Under the pieces are notes generated by a model, which was not told the DNA's origin, searched no databases, and saw only the letters and a list, made by a program, of their open reading frames with translations. The position numbers were made by a program, and so were the translations under genes. This document shows positions 54,559-64,000 of a DNA stretch of 64,000 nt, piece by piece; within the stretch, counting starts at the first letter, position 1, and each line of letters starts with the position of its first letter. Source of the stretch: Cryptomeria japonica (lineage: Eukaryota; Streptophyta; Pinopsida; Cupressales; Cupressaceae); NCBI RefSeq assembly GCF_030272615.1, contig NC_081413.1:189282169-189346168 (forward strand), in the 5' to 3' direction.

Positions 54559-55058
54559 NNNNNNNNNNNNNNNNNNNNNNNNNNNNNNNNNNNNNNNNNN
54601 NNNNNNNNNNNNNNNNNNNNNNNNNNNNNNNNNNNNNNNNNNNNNNNNNNNNNNNNNNNNNNNNNNNNNNNNNNNNNNNNNNNNNNNNNNNNNNNNNNNN
54701 NNNNNNNNNNNNNNNNNNNNNNNNNNNNNNNNNNNNNNNNNNNNNNNNNNNNNNNNNNNNNNNNNNNNNNNNNNNNNNNNNNNNNNNNNNNNNNNNNNNN
54801 NNNNNNNNNNNNNNNNNNNNNNNNNNNNNNNNNNNNNNNNNNNNNNNNNNNNNNNNNNNNNNNNNNNNNNNNNNNNNNNNNNNNNNNNNNNNNNNNNNNN
54901 NNNNNNNNNNNNNNNNNNNNNNNNNNNNNNNNNNNNNNNNNNNNNNNNNNNNNNNNNNNNNNNNNNNNNNNNNNNNNNNNNNNNNNNNNNNNNNNNNNNN
55001 NNNNNNNNNNNNNNNNNNNNNNNNNNNNNNNNNNNNNNNNNNNNNNNNNNNNNNNNNN
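54559..55058. other. Assembly gap (500 N)
   Basis: Exactly 500 N, flanked on both sides by low-complexity repeats that probably caused the break. Confidence 0.99.
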
Positions 55059-55600
55059 GGGTCATATGGTGTCCTCAGGGGTCATCTGGTGTCCTGTGAC
55101 CCCTTAGGACACCATATGGTGTTGTTATGGGTCGTATGGTGTCCTAAGGGGTCATGTGGTGTCCTATGACACCTTAGGACACCATATGGTATCCTTATGG
55201 GTTTGTATGGTGTCTTAAGAGGTCATATGGTATCCTATGACCCCTTATGGAAACCATATGACCCCTTAGATGTCGTTAAGGGTCATATTATGTCCTAAGG
55301 AGTCATATGGTGTCATATGACCCCTTAGGACACCATATGACCCCTTAGGTGTCATTAGGGGTCATATTGTATCCTAAGGGGTCATATGGTGTCCTATGAC
55401 CATTTAGGACATCATATGACCCCTGAGGACATCATATGGTGTCGTTATGGGTTGTATTGTGTCCTAAGGTGTCATATGGTGTGCCCTTAGGGCACCATAT
55501 GACTCCTTAGGTGTTGTCAGGGGTCATATTATGTGCTAAGGGGTCATATGGTGTCTTGTGACCCCTTAGGGCACCACTTGGTGTTGTTGTGGGTCGTATG
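55059..55600. repeat. CATATG-centred inverted minisatellite
   Basis: Repeats of ggggtcatatggtgtccta alternate with their reverse complement (taggacaccatatgacccc), so the whole 540 bp can fold on itself many ways. Units are 19-22 bp with ttatgggtcgtat variants. The array runs into the gap on its left, so its true length is unknown. Confidence 0.93.
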
Positions 55601-56480
55601 TTAAGGAGGAGGGGGAGAGAGATAGAGAGGGAGAGAGAGAACTATAGAGGGGATATATAGATAAGCAAGATATATATATTTTGAGAGAGGAGTGAGATAG
55701 ATAGAGGGGGATAAAGAGAGGTGGGTAATGCGACCTATATGCAAAGGTAGATAGGTGGAGAGGAAGGGAGGGAGAAACCTAGAGAGGGGAGAGAGGGTGG
55801 GTTGGAGAGTTAATGAACTAGACAATGAAGAGAGAGAATAAGAGAGGAAGAGAGATAATGAGAGAGTGGGGGAAGGATATATAAATGGAGAGGGGAAGAA
55901 AGGAAGGGAGAGATCTAGAGAGGGAAGGGAGAGAGAAGAGAAGAGATAGAAGAACAAAGAGATGAGTAAGAGGGGATGGATGGAGAGGTAGAAATGGAGG
56001 GAGCGAGAGACCTAGAGAATGAGGAGATGGATCTAGGTTTGGAGAGAGAGAAGAGAGGGAGAGTGTTCATAAATAGATAGGGGCAAGGGAAAGGGAGAGA
56101 AAGGTGGAGAGGGAGGGAGACAACTAGAGGGTGGACAATTAGATAAGTGAGAAACCTAGAGGGGGAGAGAGAGGTGGGTAATAATATAGGGAGGGAGAGG
56201 TAGTGAGGTGAATAGGGAGGAAAGGAGAGCCCTAGATATGGGGAGAGAAAGGATAGAAGGGATTGGTAGTGAACAAGAGAAATGAATGGGAGGGGAGAGA
56301 AATAATAAGAGAGTGAGAGAGAAGAGAGAGGATGGGAGTCAAGGATATAAATTAGGGTACAAGGAAGGGATGAAAGGTAGAGAGGGTGGGATATACCTAG
56401 AGAGGGGAGAGAGAAGTTTGAGAGACAAGAGAGGGAGAGAGATAGGTGTAGAGTTTAGGGAAGATAAAGATAGTGAGATA
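55601..56480. repeat. GA-rich low-complexity tract, about 880 bp
   Basis: Purine-rich gagagaga/gggagag/agatag sequence with recurrent words such as gagagacctagag and ggtgggtaa. Open frames here are repeat artefacts. Confidence 0.92.
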
Positions 56481-56755
56481 TGGATCTAAAGAATGCTAAT
56501 AGGAGAATGTTGATTATTGAAATTTGACTAAGTATGAAAGTCAATATGATCCTCTACAAACAAGCATCTACATTATAACTCCTATAGAGTTGAAACCACT
56601 CTCAAACATCCTACCAATATATACATGAAATATAACTTAAAGTGACATACTTAAATATTATATTTCATGTATATATTCTCCTCTCATGATGGGTATAACT
56701 TGTGCCCAAGTTGAAGAATTTGCATCACATAACCCTGAAATTGGACAATGTAGCA

Positions 56756-56873
56756 CATTTGGCGCGCGCCAAATGAAAAAAGTTGACTTTTCTCATTTGG
56801 CGCACGCCAAATTTGGCACGTGCCAAATGGGAAAAGTCAAATTTGGCGAGCGCCATATTTGGCGCTCGCCAAA
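56756..56873. repeat. Array of TTTGGCnnnnGCCAAA palindromes
   Basis: CATTTGGCGCGCGCCAAATG (56756-56775) is a perfect 20-bp palindrome. ATTTGGCGCACGCCAAAT follows near 56795, ATTTGGCACGTGCCAAAT is perfect at 56811-56828, and ATTTGGCGAGCGCCA then TTTGGCGCTCGCCAAAT (56840-56873) are inverted repeats of each other. Spacers carry aaaagt(tg)ac/tttt-like words. Confidence 0.95.
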
Positions 56874-56892
56874 TGGTCTACATTGGAAACTA

Positions 56893-56941
56893 CCAACCCT
56901 TTGGGTTGGATTGTACTTGGGCATCCAACCCAAAGGGTTGG
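56893..56941. repeat. Perfect 18-19 bp stem-loop
   Basis: CCAACCCTTTGGGTTGGAT pairs perfectly with ATCCAACCCAAAGGGTTGG across a loop of about 11 bases. Each arm is itself palindromic (CCAACCCtttGGGTTGG). It directly follows the palindrome array. Confidence 0.95.
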
Positions 56942-59492
56942 ACGACCATTTCAGGCCTAAGACATGTTTTTAACAGAGGATTAGAAAATTTTCACATATT
57001 TTTGGTCGTGCTCTCCATCAGGTTTGCACGTGTTTCAATAAAACTAAAAAAAATACCATAGAGGCCTCGATCTCTCTCTTAGCCATCCAAGCATGTAATT
57101 ATTTTCACATTTTGATTTCGTTAAGGCTTTCATCTATAATTTCTTTTGATAGTGTGTTCGATTTTGGTCAAAAACCAACATGCACTATTTTGGGTATAGT
57201 TTTTTACACGTTCATAGGATTTTGAAGAAACTTACATTTTTAGAAACTAGACTCCATTCTACACAATTTAAAAAAAAAAGTTTTGATTTTTGATTAGTTA
57301 TCAATGATTTTAGGGGGGAGCACGCTCAAATTTCTGTTTTTCAGGATGTGTCCACTTCAAAAATTAGTAAAAAATCATATACTCATTAAAAAATTAGCTG
57401 AAAAATATAGCATAAACTACAAGGTGTTAGCCAATTTCTCACCGAAGCGATTTTAAAAATTCAAAAAAAAAGTTAACATTTTAGGGGGCCACAACAGACG
57501 CTATGTTATGTTTTTTGCATAAAAATAGGACCACTTTTTGTGGCCCCCCTTTTTGAAGCCCTTAATCTCCACCATTTTAAAAAAAATTAGTAGTTTAGAA
57601 AGTAGACTTGAAGCACTCTGACTCTTGTTCTTGTTGCATCTTCAAATTTGGAGTCTAACTATCTTCAATTTGTCGTTGAAGTTCAAACTTTGTTGATTTC
57701 AGAAAAAAGTGGCATCTTAAGACCCCCTTTTGGTACCACAACTTGGTGCACATACCCTTATTTGTTATTTTTCTATTGAATTTGTAATTAGAAACATATT
57801 TTTAGAGCGTGCATCCCTTCAGATTAATGACATTAGAGTGTTGGATGTCAACCACCACCGAACCCTAAAATGTAAAAGCACTGCCAACCTGGAAATTTTA
57901 ATGAGGGACATTAACGTATATGGCCGGCACGAGTCCTGAACTGTTTGTTGTCCTGGTCCTGGTAATGTGTTAGCAAAGTGCAACATAGTCCACCGTGCTT
58001 GTATTTGATTTTTCCTGAAATGTATAGTAAATGTATAATTTGTTAAATGAAATTCATTAGTATACTTTTCTTCTCTTCTTGTTTCAGTTCTTATTTTCAC
58101 CTGAATTCTTTATATTGTGGGAGTTTTCGATTTTTAATGTTTTCAGTTAACGTTTTTCATAACCAGTCAATAATTTATTTATTTTTGAATTTTCCAAAAA
58201 TGTTTTAAATTTCTTTCACATTGGCTATGTTTTTCTCTTGTATTCACTTTTTAAATGATCTATTTTGATTTGTTGCTTCCAACAGAAAAGAGCAACATTA
58301 ACACAATCAATTTTCTAAAATGCATAGAGAAATCAAAGAAACAAAGGATATTAACAGTGTCATTGCGAAGCTGTTTCAAGAGAGCAACAAGATAAAGGAC
58401 AACATGAGAAAGCCAATTCATCAGTATGAATGTAAAATGGCCAAGCAATCAACAAACTCCCCTTCTATTTCTTCCACTGTTGTTACTTCCATACATAATA
58501 TGGTATTATACCCTCTTGCAATACCAACTGCTGAACAGTAAATGGATCCACTGGCCATTTTCATGCTAGGAGACAAGATCCTTAAGTGGAATGGTAACCA
58601 ACTTGGATGGGTTGCATGGGTAGATTCTATCTATGTTTAATTACTGAGAGTTTGATTAGTTGAACTCATCTTTTGATTATATTTTGAGATTAAAAGTAAA
58701 CTTTTTCATCCTTGTACTTGATTGTTAAATGTCTGAATTGTAAACTGCAACTTTGTATTTTGGTACTCGTATACCTATTACAAGTAACCTAATAGAATCA
58801 TCCATGCACCAAAAGTGTTGATACAATTTTACTTTTATTTATGTTAGTTTTCCAGTTTCTTTTATTGATCCAACCTGATGGATTCTTAAATACCTACAAA
58901 TGTGAATACCTAAAAGACGTTTTAAAATTAGATTGAGATAATAAAACCACAAAAAAAAAAAAACTACAAATTATGATTTCTTTTTGTCTACAGCTTTCGT
59001 ATTTACTAGGATTTAGTTAGGTACTTATCGTCGGCAGTGAATTACTCAATCCATTATGCTGTTCAATCTCTTCTAACAGAATAGTTGAAACGTCATAATA
59101 GGATCACAATCAACTTTATTCTGCAAGGCAATATACTATTCTAGACGACATGACTTCTTTCGTCAGACTGAATCTGAAACCATTTCTACTATAACAAACA
59201 GGTAAATTAACCTTCTCTTGAAAAGTACATCTTTGTTCGCTGCAAATTTGATTCCCTCATTTTCTATGATTTTTCCCAAATATGAAAAATACTTTCAACT
59301 CATTAAGATTTTCATTTATGAACATATCTTTACGTGTCGATAGCTTTATTTGACGATAATCTGTATAATATTGCATTCTTCCAATAAATTTTACTTATAC
59401 GTACAAAATAAAATAATTACTTGTTAATAACCTGTACTGGCATGCACGTTTAGCCTTGATATTCCTCTCAAATTTAAAGCTCTCTATCCAAA
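56942..59492. other. Intergenic DNA; one inverted repeat, no gene recognised
   Basis: An inverted repeat GGGGGCCACAA / TTGTGGCCCCC brackets 57484-57549. A 73-codon frame at 58320-58541 (IKETKDINSVIAKLFQES) and a following WNGNQLGWVAWVDS piece near 58600 could be fragments of a gene but match nothing I know. Confidence 0.5.
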
Positions 59493-61046
59493 ATGTCATC
59501 TGCACCAACCACCTCTGAATTTGTAAAACAATCAACAATGGATACTTTGGTAAGCTAATACATCATACCTTTTCAAAAAAATACTTTGTTGTCATTACTT
59601 TCATAATATATATTTCTTTTTTATTTCATCCCTTCCATTTTGACATGTACCCTTTATTCTAACATACACAAATATAGTTGAGGATTCTATAATTTACATA
59701 GCTGAATTACATACACTCCAAAATAACAAACTATACATTAAGGAATAACCACATATATGTCTTCGTAGCCCTTGACATTAAGTCCTCAATATTGATATTA
59801 TCTTTTTGTAGGAAAATACCCAAGAGTATGCCCCTACCCCATTTGCAATTCAATCTATCAATGTTGGGGATAAGCTTCCTTCAGCATTGCTCCAAGTATT
59901 ATCATTCAAGAAAATGCAGGGTAACAAAGATGATACAAATAGATATAAACTAGTGTTGTCTGATGGGACATACATGCAGTTAGCAATTTTGCCTTATAAG
60001 TATGCCACTCTGATAGATTCAGACGCTCTAAAAATAGGCTTGATAGTCCTGTTGTCCACTTATACTTGCAGATATGTATGGAACACAAGGTAGGAAACAT
60101 ATTATATTTATTAAATACAATATCATTCTTTGCTATTTAATTGTTTCCAGCTACAATTCAAAGAAACTTAAAATAAGTATTTTCATTCTACATGACTATT
60201 ATAATACTTAGTTTACAAGTCAAACAAAGCGATTGTCAATTATTTGGCAAACCAGTATACCGGTTCAAAGAACAACAACAAAAAATGATGAGTGAGGATA
60301 CACCATCATCGTCTAAACGTTCTCTTCAATTTTCTGCTGAATTACCAACCGCACAAAGTGCAACCTCTGAAAATATAAGCCCAATCAAAAGTTTAAATCC
60401 ATACCAAAATAAATGTACAATAAAAAGTAGAGTTACTCATAAACAGGCTATAAAGTCATACAATACAACTACTAAGAATGGCCATGTCTTTAGTTTTGAC
60501 ATTGTCGACACTGAGGGCTATGAAGTTAGAGTTACATGTTTTGATGAAATAGCTCAACTACATTCTGATCGTGTGGAGGTGGGTTCACATTATGTCATTT
60601 CTAAGGGGTCCATTAAGGAGGCAAATACAAGGTACAACAAATTGAACAACCATTTAGAGATCATCCTGTCTGATGCCTCCATATTTAAACACTGTAGCCA
60701 TGACGAAGTACCAAATCAAGAGCACTCCCCTTTCATTCATATTAGTGAAGTGTTTCAGCTAACTAATAATACATTAGTTGACATCATTGGTGTTGTTGTA
60801 CATGTTGGAGATATCGTTCCAATCCATAGGAAATATGGCACTCAAACACAAAAACGAGTTGTTAGAATTAATGATCTCTCAGGCTCAACAATTGATATCA
60901 ACCTATGGGGCCAAACATCAGAACAAAGAGGACTAGATTTAAAAAACATGTTAACCAATGATAGTGTTCTTATACTTGTTGTACGTAATGCTCGTGTCAG
61001 TTATTTTAATGGTAAGGTTGTTAACATAGCAACTGCAACAACATAA
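59493..61046 (+). CDS. Replication protein A large subunit-like (RPA1/RPA70), truncated after DBD-B
   Basis: RPA1 binds single-stranded DNA in replication and repair as part of the RPA heterotrimer. Exons 59493-59549, 59812-60089 and 60212-61046 join with GT-AG introns and matching phases to 389 residues (plant RPA1 is usually 600 or more). The N-terminal OB fold (about 33-112) has INVGDKLPSALLQVLSF and LVLSDGTYMQLAILP. DBD-A (about 170-275) has LNPYQNKCTIKSRVTHK, GHVFSFDIVDTEGYEVRVTC and HYVISKGSIKEAN. DBD-B (about 285-389) has FIHISEVFQL, VDIIGVVVHVG, INDLSGSTIDINLWGQ and YFNGKVVNIATATT. TAA follows directly, yet downstream sequence still reads as DBD-C. It could be a host paralogue losing its C-terminus or an RPA-like gene from a Helitron, a class that carries such genes in plants; no Helitron ends were found. 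Confidence 0.78.
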
Positions 61047-61709
61047 CATATTAATCCTCCATTCCCAGAGGTAGAACCCCTAATATTAAGAGGATATATT
61101 CCCTTGCTTACTCTAGAATTTTTTGCAGCAATTGCCCACATTGATGGCAAATACACTAGAATGAATATTTCATCAATCCGTGAACATATGAGTGCGAAAC
61201 CATAAACTATTCAAATGACTTTACTGGTTGTTCAAAGATTTTTAAACGTAACAGATAAAACTTTCTGTTACGCAACTTGTCCACTATAAGTAAATGGAAA
61301 GCCTTGTAAAAAAAAATGCACTCAACGGGTTGATGATTCATGGTTTTGTCATAGATGTGAAATGACCATGGCAGAATGCAATTACAATTACCTTTTACCA
61401 ACGAAGCTACAAGATGCAACAGGTACTGTTTGGGCTACTGCTTTTGATGAGGTTGGAACTCAATTGATAAAAAAAACTGCAAAAGCGCTTTGTGCGCTAC
61501 AAAATGATGCCACAAAAACACAAACACCCTGCTCTATGATTAATAAACTTATCTCGCATCGCTACTCACTCACACTATTGGTTTCTACTGATACGTACAA
61601 CTCTGAATCAAAGATGAAAGTTACAATCAACAAAATCTGCTCTGTTGATTGTAATTCTAAGTGTGATGGATTACTTGTAGAGATTGCTCGCCTCTCTACA
61701 CAAGCTTAG
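61047..61709 (+). pseudogene. RPA1 DBD-C remnant after the stop
   Basis: The frame of exon 3 continues as HINPPFPEVEPLILRGYIP, with further stops at 61203-61205 (after SIREHMSAKP) and within the zinc finger (CYATCPL, stop, VNGKPCKKKC). It then gives WFCHRCEMTMAECNYNYLL and DATGTVWATAFDEVG, the zinc-ribbon OB fold of DBD-C, to a natural stop at 61709. Three in-frame stops and no frameshift point to recent inactivation of this part only. Confidence 0.82.
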
Positions 61710-61933
61710 CTATATTAGGCATTTTGCCTAATTACAAAGTTTTATGTTCATGAACAGTTATTACATTCCAAATTTTACATATTTTATTTTACTACAATCC
61801 TACACATAACTTTACATATGGAGGTCTTGATAACCTTATTGCTTTTCCTTTAAATACTACATTATGTACAACTTTTTTTGTATATTGAGACATTCTACTT
61901 AGAAATACAAACGATTGTTTTCTATGAATACAT

Positions 61934-62057
<124 letters not shown>

Positions 62058-63035
62058 CAGATTGCATTAAAATTTCTCTGTTATCTCTTTGCAATTCTTT
62101 CCTTTCCACATAAACTTTCCTACTGTCATTCTTATTACTTTTGCATGTCCTATTATAATTAAAATTAGTCCATTTATGTATGCAGAAATATTATAACAGA
62201 GAATTCCTATCTCAATAACTATCTATATTTAGTTTAAAAATTCATACACACATGTCAACAATCACATATACAATTGCATATTGAACAGTAAGAATTTGCA
62301 TCTCTACATACAGATATATTTATATGTTTATGGACAACTAACTATACAAGGTTTCAAAGTCTTCTGGAAGTACTCACCGCTGCATTGCACAATATGTTTA
62401 ACTGCATACTCATCTATGTTGGTTAATTGCCTTGCAGAATAAATTTGCTTTCCTTGAGATTCCTCTTGTATACAAGTACTTACTATTCATGTTTTGTTGT
62501 ACAATTAGATATTTACATTTATCTAAAAATTCCAATTATTTCTTTCTTTCATACATTAATGATTTTCAATTAATTAATTTCTTCAACTGTGATCTTTTTA
62601 CAAAGTCAACACACTATTTGATATCTTTTTTCCCTTGCATTCTTACTTTAATTGCTCTCTTCACCTATGATGTAAAAATACTTATTCATATTCCTATATA
62701 GAGACTGCATCCTCATGTATGCTGGTTACTTATCTTCCAGAATACAAAATGGTTTCCTTCAAATTGCTTTCATATAAAAGTATTTACAGTTCAATACACT
62801 TTCCTATTCATTTCATTACTTGCATTTTTATCTTTGTTTGCACTCTTTCTGTATCATATGAACATACTTATCTATATTTCTATATACAAAATACAGTCTA
62901 AAGATATGTACACATATATAAGTATCTGTAAATAAATAAATATTTATAGAAAAATTATACATATATACACATATATATGTATTTTTATTTCTGCATATCT
63001 ATTTCTACATATCTATTTCTACAGATATACACATA

Positions 63036-63167
<132 letters not shown>

Positions 63168-63299
63168 ATAGATATATATTTGCACATGCACATATTTGTA
63201 TATATATCTATATATATGTATAAATATATACATATGGAGAAATATATATCCATAATCATAGTCTCGACATGTTATCGTACCCAAAATTATTAAAAAATA

Positions 63300-63696
63300 C
63301 CAAATATACAAAAAAATATTTATACACATTTATAGAATTATATATATATATACACATGTATTTATATATGTGCATATCTATGTATACAGATATACACATA
63401 TTTCATTGATATGTATATATACATACATTTGTATGTAAATAGAATTTTATATAACTGTGCATATGTATATTTCAATAATGCCTTTGGGAAGGGAAGTCAT
63501 AGGTAAACAATACAGTCAACAAAATACACATTAGTAAATTGAATACTTGCACAACAAATACATCTCGCAACAAAATGACCACCACAAAACTAAACAAAAA
63601 AATAGTATAGATTAGATTGACCAGTTTCCAATACCCATACATTTCTAAATACTACTCAACACAAATCAAATTCTATACAAAAATATATTTATACAC

Positions 63697-63775
<79 letters not shown>

Positions 63776-63870
63776 CATATCTATGTATACAAATATACTC
63801 ATATTTCATTGATATGTATATATACATGTATATATATATATATATACATACATCTGTATGTATGTATAAT
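63300..63870. repeat. AT-rich direct duplication, about 400 bp apart
   Basis: 63310-63445 (atatttatacacatttat, tatgtgcatatctatgtata, catatttcattgatatgtat, tacatacat) recurs at 63680-63865 with the same word order, one copy having an expanded TA array. Confidence 0.85.
63702..63772. repeat. (TA)35 microsatellite
   Basis: Uninterrupted TA run of about 70 bases. Confidence 0.98.
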
Positions 63871-63871
63871 T

Positions 63872-64000
63872 ACGCCGAAGGTGTCTCCTACTATGAAATG
63901 CATCGAGCTAAATTCGGGCATCAACGATCCAAACTGTTTGAGAGAAGGTGCAAGACGATGCAAGCCATCTTGACCGTCAATACATCCAAATAGTCGTTGC
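63872..64000. repeat. Dispersed repeat, copy 2 (pair of 2462-2600)
   Basis: acgccgaaggtgtctcctac, then atgcatcgagctaaattcgg, atcaacgatcc and gcaagacgatgcaagcc. It starts abruptly after the AT-rich tract, like copy 1 starts abruptly after the LecRLK relic, and continues past the window edge. Confidence 0.5.

Noticed and set aside
54484-55107. Open frames across the second N run
   Set aside because: Gap plus low-complexity flanks.
55601-55957. 118-codon minus-strand frame
   Set aside because: Translation of the GA-rich tract.
58320-58541. Upstream exon of the RPA1-like gene
   Set aside because: No RPA similarity and no convincing splice link; the ATG at 59493 starts a complete N-terminal OB domain.

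Overview
This is a plant nuclear genomic window dominated by mobile elements, their relics and simple repeats. Two 500-base runs of N (38618-39117, 54559-55058) are scaffold gaps. Gene density is very low, introns are long, and several TE classes are nested. A large repeat-rich seed-plant genome, perhaps a conifer or other gymnosperm, fits best; this is inference, as nothing in the window is species-diagnostic.

Layout. 1-2271: decayed Ty1/Copia 3' half with its 3' LTR, inserted into a relic of an L-type lectin receptor kinase (LecRLK) locus (2272-2455). 2456-6165: unrelated AT-rich DNA, an inverted telomere-like block, CT-rich repeats and another LecRLK relic with its 5' flank. 6964-11536: a minisatellite, a TATA box and a long decayed ORF of unknown family. 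13409-15170: a solo LTR with a 5-bp target-site duplication, bracketed by a ~108-bp direct repeat. 16300-17760: a decayed LINE reverse transcriptase. 19224-24753 (- strand): a complete-looking three-exon LecRLK, the best cellular gene here. 25380-30770: a second, gutted LecRLK copy carrying two tRNA-derived SINEs and a MITE, each with a visible target-site duplication. 32030-38520: more LecRLK fragments, an ORF1-only LINE, and a decayed coiled-coil gene interrupted by a poly(A)-tailed retroposon. 39118-53692: a large Ty3/Gypsy element of Tat type on the - strand (LTR, PBS, gag-protease, RT, RNase H, second RNase H, integrase), with a plant-mobile-domain ORF antisense to it; its 3' LTR is missing, probably in the first gap. 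54049-56941: unusual minisatellites and palindromes. 59493-61709: a replication protein A large-subunit (RPA1-like) gene that stops after its second OB fold. 61710-64000: (TA)n arrays and AT-rich repeats.

How the parts relate. At least five pieces of LecRLK sequence (2272-2455, 5470-6165, 18600-25375, 25380-30770, 32030-32110, 38228-38520) share one orientation and record a tandem array that has mostly been dismantled. Paralogue comparison gives empty sites that date and delimit the Copia, SINE and MITE insertions. The Gypsy element is nearly intact apart from two in-frame stops in gag-pol and one in the antisense ORF.
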